A stretch of DNA of 64,000 bases from Brachycybe producta (lineage: Eukaryota > Arthropoda > Diplopoda > Playtdesmida > Andrognathidae), in NCBI GenBank assembly GCA_036925085.1, contig JAUPFP010000003.1:11058008-11122007 (forward strand). Direction: 5' to 3'. This document shows positions 33,360 through 44,705 of this stretch, piece after piece. The notes under the pieces are model-generated. The model was not told the DNA's origin. It worked only from the letters and a program-made list of their open reading frames with translations, and did no database searches. Each line of letters starts with the position of its first letter. Position 1 is the stretch's first letter. A program made the translations under genes and the position numbers.

Positions 33360-36110
33360 GTTTGGGTTTCTTCTTTTAATATAAGGGCGGAAACTGCCTT
33401 ATTTCCGACGAAGTAGTTAAAGATGTCTTCTTTGGCATGGTCCCAAGGTAAGGGCTACCTTTATCTGATCCTTGCTGCTGGGGAATCGTTCTCGAAGATT
33501 CCTAGTTCTTGCTGTTTTGGATGTAAAGAAATAAAACTTAAAAAAGAACGTCAGTTCATTTGATATACCATGTACAACAAATGCTTTGTATGTGCCATTG
33601 TTGTAACTTTCGTGGACCCTGTTTGATCTCTAGATGGGGTTGGTGACCTGCCGGGTGATTCATGTCCACTTCTAGACCTGGATGCGCGGCTCCTGGTCGC
33701 GCCTCCGCTTCTTGCTGTCGGAATTGGACTCTGGCATTGTCTAAGCCCTCTTGTTTTGACTGGATTCTTGGGGTTCCGTGTAGCACGGTTTTCCTGAATT
33801 CCCACGTTTTAGAGAGGCAGCGATGACGACACTTCCCAGAGGTGTTCGCGAAGAAAAACTCTTTTCTGGCTATTAAACTTGGTTTATTTTAGATGGATAA
33901 TTTATGCGATGATACATTGAAGTGCAAACTCTGTTCGAGGAAGGAAACACTCTGTCCCTGCAAACTCTTTGCCTACTGTCCTCTTGAGGGTACCTTGTGT
34001 GCTTGTTTTGTTCCTTTGGCTCTTGGGAGGGGCCGCCTGTGACCAGGGGTCTCCCATATGTCGAGCTGACCAATGGCGATCTCTGATCCCAAAATATTTT
34101 CTTTTTTTGGAACTCATTTCTCCGAAATATACAAATGATTTCGGAGAAATTCTCTGGACTTATCCAGTGTCACTGGATATGAGGATAAAGCAATTTCCTC
34201 TTCATAATTGTTTCCATGTGTGCCGGCAAAAAACCCTTTCGCTTTATGGACACCTGCTTTAGGGCCATCTGGGCATCACAAAAAGGGGTGGTTAAACTTA
34301 AGGATACATGGCGATATCCCCTACATGCATGTGCCGACACATGTGCAGGGGGTGTCACATTGTGATGTCCATGTGCCCTTTAGATATGAACTAGTATTTT
34401 GTGAGTAAGAGAATGGACCCCGACTTACATACCAAGATTACAAACCAAGACAAGAAACCCACGGTGGATTCCCGATGGAACCACCGTGAAATTGGCGCGA
34501 AGTACCGGCAGACAAGACGGAAACAGGACGGTGGTGATGATTGTGAAACCCTCACCCAAGAATCCCCACCCTCTTCACAGTACTGCCCTAAGTAACACAC
34601 ACACAATGTAGTAAAAGATAGATATTTAATAAAACACTTACTGGAACCAAACAACAAAACAATCAAAGAGATGATAATGTGGCAATCTCGGGAGGCCTCA
34701 GGACCTCCAGCATGAAGATGTTCTTTGGTCCAGGGTCTACACTTACACTGTCCTGATTTAATGGCATCCTTGGCCTCTCTCATTACCTCAATGACGAGAG
34801 CTCCTGCTGGAGCAGTATGTCGTCTGCTGGGCTGCCTACTAGAGCAACGTAGCAGATGATATCAGGGTTTAGTCTGCTGCTTTCACTACAGAAAGGAGAC
34901 AGACTGGGTCGTCATAATATGGGAACTAGTATTTTGTGAGTAAGAGAATGGACCCCGACCTACATGAAACACGTGTAACGACCTGACTGGTCCGTTACAA
35001 TACCCCTGGCAAATTTTCCTTGAAACTTACTAGTCCAAGCTCTGTTATGGGGTGGGACTGTATACGTAGCAGCTCCGTATGTCAACAGGGTGGTGTTTGC
35101 CACGACGGAGCCTCTCGTCGATAACGACAGACGAAAACTGCCGACACGAGAAAACCGCTGTGGATATGTTCCACCACGCACTGACGCGAGTCACCGGCCG
35201 AACAAGATGGTTTGTAAGTGGTGAATCACCACCGGAATCCCTCCTTCTCACGGCTAACTTTCCAGAATTACCGACACAACGCAGTTGAATATAAATAAAT
35301 GAAGCAAATATATTTATTAACACTTAAGAAGATTGGATGGCTCAAAAATATACATAAAGGCTGGCCCGCTTGGCCAGCCAGAACACGTTATACAAAACGA
35401 GGCCCGACGGCCCAAAACCACAAAAGAGGTGATGCACTTGAGGCCACCCTGGCATCCAGCGTGGATCTAGTCTGGTCAAAATTCTACAACCAACTGTCCA
35501 GAATAATGGCCGAACTGGCTTTTATACATGTATACCTCCAGGTAACTCCACCTTTAGGGGGACAGTGGTCACATCTGACGTCTTGCCAATTCACTCCAAT
35601 GGTGAGAGGTCTGCTGGCATCAAGATGGCATCCGCCTGGCTGCCTACTGCATGCAACCGGGCAGATCACCACTAGGAGTTTGTCTGCTCATTCAAAAATT
35701 TGAATGAGCCAGACCAGGTTTCCACACATGGACCTTTATATGCTTGGGCCTGTGTGCACCTACACAGGTTTGAGTTTCTTTTAATATTATGGCGGAAACT
35801 GTCTTATTTTCCTGAGTAGAAGTTCAAGGTGTCTTCTTTGGCATGGTCTCAGGGTGGCTTACCTTTACCTGATTCTTGCTGCTGGGGAATTGTTTTTTTT
35901 AAAATTCCTAGTTCTTGCAGTTCTACATGAAAAAAAATTACAAATGACAAACGTTACTTGACTTCATATACCGGTACCAAGTATAATAGATACACATGTA
36001 CAACAAATGCTTTGTATGCTACATTGTAATGTCCATGGGCTCATTAGACATGAACTACTATTCCATGAGTAAGAGAATGTACCCCGACCTAAATGAGACA
36101 CGGACCTTTA
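33360..36110. repeat. Duplicated non-coding segments
   Basis: 33360-33600 is repeated directly at 35768-36020 (shared GCGGAAACTG, TGTCTTCTTTGGCATGGTC, CTTGCTGCTGGGGAAT, CAACAAATGCTTTGTATG). A second block with GTGAGTAAGAGAATGGACCC occurs at 34399, 34935 and, altered, at 36064. TATA-like GGACCTTTATA-type pieces occur beside the later copies. This is probably a degenerate LTR or satellite-like family. The open frames inside, such as 35299-35703, show no domain. Confidence 0.6.
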
Positions 36111-36532
36111 TACAGTACTCTTGGGCCTGTGTGCACCTATGCGGTGCACTCATGGCGAAGGGACCATGCCTCAAACAATATCCATCTACCTCCTCACGAC
36201 AAAAACATGATATTGTTTTAACCAATGGGTCTCCTTAAGCTATGGGAAGGGGATGGAGAGGGACAAATTAGTGTCTGGGCCCCAAGGCTAGCATTAACAC
36301 CAGATTGTGAACTGTCGGGTGCTACATATGCATCCGTTCAGAACCCTATTCAAGTTTTTGGTTCCTGTTTATTTGTGAACAGATGGATATATAAAAATTC
36401 CTTTAATTTGTATACAAGTATGTTTCATTATTTATTAAAGTATCTCTTTTATTTGATAGTAGTATCACTATATTGGCCATCTTGTTACAGTCACCATTTT
36501 ACAATTTTTTATTTAAATTAATTTTTGTTTAG

Positions 36533-36684
36533 ATTTCTTGGTGAAAAGGCGTTTTTGGTCGTTACCACGTCATAGAAGAATGACATGGTTGCAGGAACGA
36601 CCTCATTTGGATGTTAACCAGTGGCTGTCCGGCTTGGATCTTTCTGAATATGCTGATTGCTTTCGAGATGCTTGCGGTGTTGAG
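36533..36684 (+). CDS. Host gene exon encoding the first half of a SAM domain
   Basis: The exon lies between TTTTGTTTAG (ends 36532) and the donor GTAAAT at 36685. It reads open throughout and ends in phase 0. The product has a basic start (KRRFWSLPRHRRMTWL), then the SAM hallmark VNQWLSGLDLSEYADCFRDA and ends GVE. SAM domains are small helical bundles used for protein-protein or RNA binding. The second half lies in frame at 51250-51367, where the next acceptor fits phase 0 exactly. No other exon of the gene is recognisable upstream in the window. I cannot name the gene: the motif style resembles SAM adaptors and ArfGAP-type proteins, but a search is needed. Confidence 0.85.
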
Positions 36685-37189
36685 GTAAATAAATGTTCAT
36701 AACATGAGCATATGTCATTGTTATTTTCTCTTTTGTCATTAGCAGCAGTGTTATTTTTTTAGTAGGGGCGAATTTCACTGTGGAAAAAGCACAGTGCCGC
36801 TCATTAGAATAAAAGTAACTTGCTGTGACTGGAGTCACTTAAGATAAAAATTTGTGACAGTTTTCGTCCTTCTCATTCCTTTATTTCTCATGGCTATGCG
36901 TTCCAATCATTAGTTTCTGTTCACTTAGGTCTAGGTCTTCACTTATTAAAAACACTAATGGGTCTAAACCTTCAATTATAAAACAAAAATAGGTCCAATT
37001 CTTTCTTTAATAGGCATAATCATTTCTTTAAAAGAACAAATTGGTATAAGCTTTTATTGCCATATTGTAAGACTATCTGGTATTTGCATGCACAATTTCA
37101 TGGTGATTTTGATACTTTTTTGTGATGATTGAAATCGATTTCAAAAGTCATAGCTGTTATTCCTTCTTTGATTTGTCTATGACTTTATT

Positions 37190-39098
37190 TATTAGAAAGA
37201 ATAACCGTTCTGTTTTGGTTTGTTTTGGCCACTGAAGACCATTAAAAAATTAAAGAGACTTTTTGTTTAATTAATAATAATTGCATTTATTCATTTTGAC
37301 ATTCTGAAATAACAATTATAGTTGAATTATTCCCTAATTATTACAATGTACTTATGAGATATATAGCCTACACCTAATATTAATAAAATAAAAAGATATA
37401 CATATGTGATTGGTCAAACAAATTTAGAAAAAAGAAAATAAAAAGGTAGAAAACAAGTTATAGAATATTTTTCTTACAGTATCCAGATGTCCATTTCTGT
37501 GAAGTCTACCAAAAATTGAAAAAACTTGAGTCTACTATGAAAGCTCAATGTTAAACATCCAAGAGTGTTCTGAGTGCTGCAAATTTGCTTAAGAGACAGT
37601 TCTGCAGAATAATCCAAGTTGACTCATAGCCAATGGTTTATTCTTGTTCCATCACCTTTAGCAGGATGCAGCTCCGGCCAGGACACTTGGTTGTTAACTC
37701 TGCTTTTTAGAGTTTTCTCAAGAGTTTCAAGATTTAGGTCACTTGCCAGCTTTCCATGAGAGGTGCCAAGATCCTAATAGTTTTGTTAACCAAATACTGG
37801 CCTTTTTATACTGTTTGCCTCTCATAGGAAGCCACTGGACTCTGGTGATTGGTTGGTTAGTTCTTAATGTCAATTCAAATATTATTTATTTAAATAATAT
37901 TATTTATTTAAATATTTGAATTGACCCATTTTTTCATAACTTGGGCCTGTCCAGGTGTTCAAAAGTGGGGGGTTGGTTATTTTGAAAAAGGTCCAGTTTT
38001 ACTTCCTGGTTTTTTGGTTGTTATGCCCTGTAGCAGTTTTTAAGGAGGGGAGACCTTCTTTACAAAACAGACAGAAAGTTTGTCTGGGACTTTAAGAGAG
38101 GGGGGTGTGAGAGGGGTGTGTAAGGGTTAATTTTATGTGGGTATAATTAATTAATTCCCTTACCTAAGAAAACTCCAGTGAGGCAAAATAATTATTTAAA
38201 TTATTATTTAATATAACAAAACAAATAAAATATATTAATATTAACAGCTGTTAAATTTACAAAATAAAACTAACAAACAAATTACAGTTTCTAATAATTA
38301 ATAATGGCCTCAAAAATATAATTAAATGGCCCATAAAAAAGATAGAAATAAGACTTAAGTGCCTCTAAGTCTAGAGGAAGTACAACTTCAACTCAACAAG
38401 ACTAACCAGTAAATGGCATCAAACATGGAGGTTCAATGCAAACCCAGTGTTATTCCTTGATGAATCCAATGCAACCAGAATGTAGTTAAAATAGTTCATT
38501 TGATGATTATGATGAAAAAGGCATGGCACTATATAAATAATGCACTGATGGAAACTGCTTTGATGATACACGTACACTGATGACTAGTATGAAGGCAAAT
38601 GATGACCAAGCATTATATGCAATTGGTAATAATGAGTAGTTCCAACAGTTAAAAGGTGAACTGGTCCACTGGTTACTGCTAACCCCCTCCACACTGCCAG
38701 AAGCAAGAAGAATGATCTAGGAAGAATGATGCAGCTCCTTTTATACCCAGGAGCTGTCAAAGAATGCTACCATGTGACTCATAATTATTCAAAAATAAAA
38801 CATTCCAAAAACAAAACATTTCAAAGGTTACAAAAACCCAAGGTAAAAAATCAATTAATTACCTCACTGGAATTTAACCTATGTCTTGGTTATTCATGAC
38901 CTCACAGGTGTTTTTGTGTATTCTCTAACTTTGAAAAATGCCCTTAGGGTTTTTAGGGGACAGGACAAAATGACAAGAGGGGAAAACATACAAAAACAAA
39001 ATACATTGAAAAAGGTATTTAAAAAAAACTTTTAAAGAAAAATATTTTAAAAAGAAACATTGTAAAAATAATTCATGTGGCATGCTTTACATGCAACA
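37190..39098 (-). repeat. 3' LTR of the Gypsy element, with insertion
   Basis: On the minus strand it starts TGTTGCATGTAAAGCATG at 39098 and ends near 37190 (TTCTTTCTAATA, decayed from TAACA). It matches 44706-45787 along its length but is about 800 bp longer, because of extra sequence between about 38120 and 38915. It contains the TATA-like box (inverse of CCTTTTTATACTG at 37800) and a 57 bp AT-rich palindrome at 37868-37925. Confidence 0.9.
38170..38875. mobile_element. Unclassified insertion with inverted ends inside the 3' LTR
   Basis: The ends AAACTCCAGTGAGG (38170) and the inverse of CCTCACTGGAATTT (38862-38875) match at 13 of 14 positions. The body has CCTTTTATACCCAGG, the inverse of a TATA box. 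It is absent from the sister LTR at 44706-45787. It could be a solo LTR (TGAGG to CCTCA) or a MITE. Confidence 0.55.
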
Positions 39099-39113
39099 TT
39101 CCAACCCCCAAAA
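39099..39113 (-). other. Polypurine tract
   Basis: Directly before the 3' LTR on the minus strand the sequence reads TTTTGGGGGTTGGAA, a purine-rich plus-strand primer as expected at this place. Confidence 0.7.
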
Positions 39114-39134
39114 TTATATTTATAAAATTAATTA

Positions 39135-39681
39135 TTACAATGTGATAATTTCGGTTTTGTTTTTTATCATGTTTTGTTTCTGTTTATTTCTTTTGGCTCT
39201 CAAGTTTCTATATTGAGTCTTTGTTAACTTTGGCCTTTTTTGTAGATTTTCTTGTAGCTCAACCTTGCTGGTTCCACTTTCCCTGGAGGGTTCTTTTGTC
39301 GTTACTGGAGTGTCTGTCCTTTTCAAATATACAGTTCTTTTTTCCATAGGAAAAGCTGTAGTGGTCAATGTCTTGCTGTTACAGTTGCCTTGTTGTCAAT
39401 TTTCTGTTTAGGGCAGATATAACCCTTGATGTTTTTGCTGAGTTAGATGGTGGTGCACTGCTGGATTTTTTAGAAGGGTACCTTTTTTCTCTGAGATCCT
39501 TTATTCTTTTTACTTTTTCCAAAGCTGTGTCCAAAAGTTTTGGAATTCTTGGTTTTGGTTTTTTAAACAGTAGCAGGTAGTCTGGAGCTTGTAGTTGCTC
39601 CTCAAAAGTCGCTACTGGAATCACTTCATCCAAGGCCAGTATAGTAGATGGTCGTGGCATTCTTTTCGAAGATTTCACCAT
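39135..39681 (-). pseudogene. Small basic accessory ORF of the Gypsy element
   Basis: Two frames (39681-39379 and 39368-39135) join across one shift. The product is Lys/Arg-rich, starting VKSSKRMPRPSTILALDEV and ending with a strongly basic tail rich in Lys, Asn and Gln. It lies after the env-like ORF and immediately before the polypurine tract. No known family is recognised. A nucleic-acid-binding accessory protein is a guess from charge alone. Confidence 0.45.
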
Positions 39682-39837
39682 TTTTAAACATTAACTTATT
39701 TTTTTTTTTTCACAAGCACTTTTTTCAACACTTCACACAATCACAGTTGAATGTGTTTTTAGTTCCTTAGGTCATTTATATAATCCTGAGGTGGCCCTTA
39801 TTGGTTGAGGAAGTTTTGAGGAGTTTCTTTGGATTTA

Positions 39838-40340
39838 TCATGTTTTTAGCAAGCTCAATAAACATGAAAACATATATATGGCTAATACTACAGCCAATGT
39901 AGCCACAGAAGAATACACAGTGGACCCTAAGGCCCCAAACATACTGTGAATGACATTTGTGATTGATAGTAACTCTCCTGGGGCATAACTGCCAACAGAA
40001 CTAGTTATAGAATCATTTTGTTGATAAAAGATTAATAGGGGATCTTCAAAGCAGCCTTGGAAGACATCACAACACTGTCGTATCTTAAAAGTAAGACATT
40101 TTATCATGCAAACATCTTGTATCTAATGTTGTTGCTGTTATTAAGTTTAAGAGTTATTAATTTGCTTGTCCATTTGATAATGCATTGTTGGCAATTCTCT
40201 TCCATGCAAATGGTTTTGGCATACTTATCTTGGTCGGTAGTCACCACTCGACATAATTTTGCATGCCTGTTCATTTACAAATCTCCATATCATAAGTGTT
40301 ATTCTGGGTTGCCACCTGCACTACCATCATCAAAATTCTG
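39838..40340 (-). pseudogene. Remnant of a third, env-like ORF
   Basis: A minus-strand frame at 40107-39838 ends in a hydrophobic membrane-spanning segment (VATLAVVLAIYMFSCLLSLL) and a short cytoplasmic tail, the layout of the C-terminus of a retroviral-type envelope protein. Upstream, to about 40300, another frame has a Cys-rich patch (CMEENCQQC) separated by stops. Its position after pol and before the 3' LTR fits an env gene of the errantivirus type. It is broken and too short to be functional. The open plus-strand frame over the same bases is an antisense shadow. Confidence 0.5.
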
Positions 40341-40381
40341 CAAAATTAGTTTAAAACATCCTGACTATAGAGCAAATAGCT

Positions 40382-40990
40382 CTAATCTGTTTCAGGTAGT
40401 GATTCGTCTGTCTGACTTCTCATTAATGTATTTAAAACATTCTCCAAGTAATCATAAATTCGATCTGCCATATTTCCTCTATTTTCCTGTTGGGGTTGCT
40501 CTATACCCTCTGTTATTGGAGTATCTGTTGTATCAGATCGCTCTCTCATTATACCTTGCATCTGCCTGTCTCCTTGTGATATCTCTGAATTTAAATCTAC
40601 TGTTTCACGTAATTGGGGTTCGTGCCTTGTGTTAATCCCTGCATCACTAGTTTGGGCCTCTAACGAGCTAGGCCCTGCTTCACTAGTTTGTTGTACTGTG
40701 GTACTTGGTTGATTAGTGTTTTCTGATGCATTGTTGGTGGTCCTAACTGCTTTATTTCTAGTTGATACCAATCTTCTGTGGTATTTTTGCCTTGTTACAG
40801 GTGGTAATGCAAATGTTGGGTCTACTGTACCTTTACTTCTTAGTTCATATGGGTTTGTTGGAATAGCTGGAAGAATTCTTCTGGTTCTTACTACTTGAGG
40901 TTCTACATGAGGTATATCTCTAGGATTAGTTTCCTTGGGGGATTCATCTATTTCTGATGATCCTATTTGATCCTCATCCTCAGATTTGCT
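40382..40990 (-). pseudogene. Acidic, low-complexity C-terminal tail of pol or separate ORF
   Basis: Open on the minus strand with a proline motif (LPAIPTNPYELRSKG), then a Ser/Thr/Gln/Glu-rich tail (40771-40382) ending SLPETD. Such tails often follow the integrase of Gypsy elements. It is separated from the RNase H and integrase zinc region by a microsatellite and a deletion. Confidence 0.45.
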
Positions 40991-41123
40991 GCTCTCTTGG
41001 CATTATGTGTTTGTTTTTATTAGACCTTGTGTCCTAATTGTTTTTCTGGTTCATTTAATTTCTATGGTCGTTTGTTTTTAGCATACTTGATTCTTTCACT
41101 ATGGACAATTTGTATGTCTTTTT

Positions 41124-41254
41124 GCATATATATATATATATATATATATGTATATGTATATATGTATATGTATATATGTATATATGTATGTATATATGTA
41201 TATATATATATGTATATGTATATATGTATATATGTATGTATATATGTATATATA

Positions 41255-41303
<49 letters not shown>
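41124..41303. repeat. TA/TATATG microsatellite
   Basis: 180 bp of TATATG-type repeats within the Gypsy element, at the place where the integrase core should be. Confidence 0.95.
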
Positions 41304-41631
41304 TTCTATTAGGCCTAACTAGTGTTTTTCTTAAGAGGGGAGGGGATTATGGGGTGGTAAGAGGTGGTTTAGACCCCTGAGGTCTTAAAGACACTTAAAA
41401 GTTTTTTGGAGGAAGGGGTGGTAGTTTAACTTGTCTAGTTCTGTGTCATTTTTACTTCCTAATTTTTAAGGAAATAGGATTATCTGTTTTTTTTATTATG
41501 GGGCTGTTTTAGTAAAAATCAAAGCATAATACATTAAAAACATGTTATTGAATATCACATATAACATCGGCATGAGGGACAGGTTTCACAGTATTTTTAA
41601 CATCTGTTTTATTGTCTTCCAAAAGAAATGA

Positions 41632-42235
41632 TTGTCCTCTCTATGTTGTGTTTTTTCTATACCTAAATGTCCTGCAAATTTTGAATCATGGCACATGGCT
41701 AGAATGTATGGCCTTTTATGTAAAGGGACCACTAGTTTTAAGTTCCCATCTCTTTTTATGAGCCACCCTTTTTCATTTAAGGTTAATTCTAATTTATCTA
41801 CTTCAGTCTGTATTAGTTTGGTAGAGGGAAATCCTGATAAATATTTTATATATGGCAGTATTTCAGGACATTTATTTTGCTCTGTTATATCTTTTTCTTC
41901 CCAGAATGTACCAGTTGATTGTAAGACATTAATTTCTTCAGGTGGATTTCTACTGAGGGCATCTGCATTCGTGTTGTTTTTTTCCCTCCCTGTATTTTGT
42001 CAAAATCATACTGTTGTAGCTGTAAGGCCCATCTCGTTAGCATGGCCTTATCCTTTTTCATGGTCATCAGGTATTGTAAAGGTTTGTGATCAGTAATGCG
42101 AGTGAACTTTTTTCATATCAAATAGTAACGAAAGAAATTGACTCCATAAACACAAGATAAGGCTTCTTTCCAGGTGGTGGAGTAGTTTTGTTCAGATTTA
42201 GTCAATTTCCGGCTTGCATATGTGATGGGATGTGC
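41632..42235 (-). pseudogene. RNase H and integrase zinc-binding region of the Gypsy element
   Basis: Read right to left, it starts at the deletion joint near 42235 with PITYASRKLTKSEQNYS, then RITDHKPLQYL and TRWALQLQQYDF, which are RNase H hallmarks of Ty3/Gypsy. A TAA lies before KKFTRITD and a frame change near 41985. The integrase His-His-Cys-Cys region follows with CHDSKFAGHLGIEKT. The catalytic DDE core of integrase is not found downstream. Confidence 0.8.
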
Positions 42236-42917
42236 TAAATCCTAATTTGTGTTGATCTTGTTTACATACAGGAATTTGATGAAAACCACTTGCTAAATCT
42301 AGGGTTGTGAAGCATGTTGCATTCCCTAGTTGGTTACTTACACTGATAAGTTCAGGCAGGGGATATTTATCTCCTATAACCTTTTGATTTAGAGCTCTAA
42401 AGTCGATTACTAATCGGTGACTCCCATCTGGTTTTCCTACAAGCATACAAGGGGCAAAGTAGGGACTTACAGAAGGTTTTATTATGTTGGCATCCAAAAG
42501 TTCATCAATTTTCTCTTGTAGAATAGCTTCCTGCTTCTGAGGAACTTTATATGGCCTAATGTATACAGGTGCTGAATCAGTTAAATGTATTTCTTGTGTA
42601 ATCTTGTTAGTAGGTTGTAAGTCCTTTAAGCTACATGCAAATATGTCAGAATATCTAGTAAGGAGTTGTTTTAATTGTTTTTGACATCTTTGGTCATTTT
42701 TTTCTATTACAACATTTAACCAGGTAAGGTCCTTATGTTGCTGGTGAACAGAGTTTAGAATCTGCATTGGATTTTCCTTTTTATAGATCTGTATGTTTCT
42801 CCCTTTATACCAAATCAGATCAAGCAAGGGATCATATTTCAATCCTAAGTGCTTGATGGCATTTATACCCAAAATAATTTCATATTTTGCAGAAAGGTCT
42901 TTATGACTTACATACAT
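42198..42917 (-). pseudogene. Gypsy reverse transcriptase, palm truncated
   Basis: The frame begins with the linker YEIILGINAIKHLGL, then fingers and palm: IIKPSVSPYFAPCMLV, KPDGSHRLVIDFRALNQ, YPLPELI and FTTLDLASGFHQI, which carries the first catalytic Asp. The frame stops after KLGFST, where about 200 residues including the YxDD box and thumb are missing. It resumes in RNase H at once. The frame is shifted by one base relative to protease, at an A-run near 42930. Confidence 0.85.
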
Positions 42918-43230
42918 AATGACATTTTCTGTTTTGTTTATTCAGTCGTATGGGAAACAAATATGAACCTATGATAGGGAAAGGTTCTCTATTTGCAGCA
43001 ATGATGTCTACATTATCTCCTTTACTTAATTTTTTGATTTTCTCACCATATTTGGTTTTCATAGCATTAAAGGTAGACCTAGAGATTACAGAAATAGCAG
43101 CACCTGTATCATATACTACCTTTACTTTTGAATTTAGTATGTATGCTGGCAATATTGGGCAGGCATGATTATGTGTACCCATGTTATTGAGATGGATGCG
43201 TGGTTTCTTGTCTCCCTTTGTGACATGCAC
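42901..43230 (-). pseudogene. Gypsy aspartic protease
   Basis: Retroviral-type protease with the active-site motif VVYDTGAAISVIS near 43110, preceded by the usual short beta region and followed by a second half ending in a shifted frame. It is in the same frame as the nucleocapsid part but separated by stops at 43246-43235, so it would be made only by readthrough or by an intact sister copy. Confidence 0.85.
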
Positions 43231-43245
43231 AATTCTTCAAGGGAG

Positions 43246-43527
43246 TTAATAGTTTCCCTGCCTCTTGTGGCTTGTTATCTCTGTGTTTGTGTATTTGGAC
43301 CTTGGTTTGGATCTACAATCATAAGTGTGATGCCCAAATCTGTGGCAGTTATAACAACGTGGTGTGTTACTAGCTTTTGGAAATCGGCAATTCTTTGCAA
43401 AATGTCCTGTTTTATTGCAGTTAAAACATTGACGGCTATTTGCTGAACTTTGTTTTTGTTGGTGGTTTACATACCTTGGCTGGTTTTGTCTAATTTTTCT
43501 CAAGTGAAGAGATTTTTCTTTTTTCAT
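43246..43527 (-). pseudogene. Gypsy nucleocapsid with two zinc knuckles
   Basis: Basic protein with CFNCNKTGHFAKNC and CYNCHRFGHHTYDC, both perfect CX2CX4HX4C knuckles, for packaging RNA. It overlaps the end of gag in another frame; the shift lies in the A-run near 43524-43519, so gag and nucleocapsid were probably one protein. Confidence 0.88.
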
Positions 43528-44119
43528 CTTCTAAAGTTTTTATTTGTACTTTTAATTGTTTAATTTCATTTTCTGATTCTATTGCGTTTATCCCATATTT
43601 AGTCTGTGTTAGCTTCTCATTTTCTTCTTCTGCTAATACAATTTCTATTGTTTCTTCTAAGTTTTTGGGATTTCGGGATAAAACAAATCTGATTTCTGCC
43701 TGTAATCCTTTTATTATTTGGGCCTGAATCATGCTGTCTCGTGTAATTGCTTGATCTCTTGTTGGTGTACCTTCGATTATAGCTCTTGCATGTGTTTTGA
43801 CCTTTGAAATAAACTCTATAGCACTTTTTCCTAATTCTTGCTTTGCTTCAAAGAATTTCTGCAATGTGATTTGTCGAGGCTCAACTGGTTGAAATCTTTG
43901 TATTATATTTTTTAGATCTTCTAATTCAGTTTTATCTCTGACTTCAGGGCGATCCCGTAGAAATTCTGCTGCTAATCCTTTACACTTGGATCTAAATATT
44001 ATTATTTGGAATGCTTCATTCCAATTGGCTAACTGAGCAACTTCTTCTAAATGATGAAAGAAATCCCCAGCTGTTGGACCTTTATCATCCCCTGTGAAAT
44101 TAGGAATGAGGGAGGCCAT
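43490..44119 (-). CDS. Gypsy Gag capsid
   Basis: 209-residue open frame starting MASLIPNFTGDDKGPTAG. It continues with the Gag capsid fold typical of Ty3/Gypsy (FFHHLEEVAQLANWNE, LQKFFEAKQELGKSA, IIKGLQAEIRFVL) and ends in a charged coiled coil. The zinc-knuckle part follows in a shifted frame. A short frame upstream (44493-44236) has no recognised domain and may be leader. Confidence 0.85.
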   Translation of the reverse strand: MASLIPNFTGDDKGPTAGDFFHHLEEVAQLANWNEAFQIIIFRSKCKGLAAEFLRDRPEVRDKTELEDLKNIIQRFQPVEPRQITLQKFFEAKQELGKSAIEFISKVKTHARAIIEGTPTRDQAITRDSMIQAQIIKGLQAEIRFVLSRNPKNLEETIEIVLAEEENEKLTQTKYGINAIESENEIKQLKVQIKTLEDEKRKISSLEKN

Positions 44120-44650
44120 TTTAAATTTTATTTATTTGTTTACTTATTTATTGGATTAATTTGGTCTGACTGGGGTGGCTATTCATAGCAGTTTTGTAAG
44201 CTTTCTTTTGTGCTTTTGTCATATATAATAATTCATTAGTTTATAAATCTCCAATATTTAGGTGTTTGGTCAGCTATGGTTTTTAGGTTTTCTACTTCTT
44301 CTAGTGAAAATGCTTCAGATTCCCAATCTTCTGTATTAAGTTCTAATGAAATAGTTTTATTTTCTTCTATTTGTTTGTCCCAATCTTCAATTGGAGGAGG
44401 TAAATCAAATTTATGAGAAGTGAGTTCTATATTATTTGGTAGAGAATTTTGGCAAATCGCTTTTTGATTTCTAGGACTGTAATGACATCGCATATATAAT
44501 GTGAGTTGTATTTTGACTTATTAATAACATTTTTCGTTCCATGGACATACCATCAAGTGAGAATGATTCATAGTAAATTGTTCTGATTTGTAAAGTCTAT
44601 TTAAATTTATAAAAAACTCTTGAAATTGTTTTAATGATTTCTTTTAAAAT

Positions 44651-44668
44651 CCTGTGGCGACTGCGCCA
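44651..44668 (-). other. Primer binding site, tRNA-Ser type
   Basis: About 40 bp inside the 5' LTR the minus strand reads TGGCGCAGTCGCCACAGG. TGG plus CGCAGTCG is complementary to the CGACTGCG-CCA end expected of a tRNA-Ser and is the start used by 17.6/297-type errantiviruses. The distance from the LTR is longer than usual. Confidence 0.6.
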
Positions 44669-44705
44669 TTTTGTTATTCTTTCTTTGGTTGTTTAAAACT
44701 TTATT

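Noticed and set aside
40057-40635. A 192-residue plus-strand open frame rich in Leu and Tyr
   Set aside because: It is antisense to the acidic tail and env-like region of the Gypsy element. Its hydrophobic composition mirrors the opposite strand.
41027-41380. Open frames of repeating Ile-Tyr-Val-Cys
   Set aside because: They are translations of the TATATG microsatellite.
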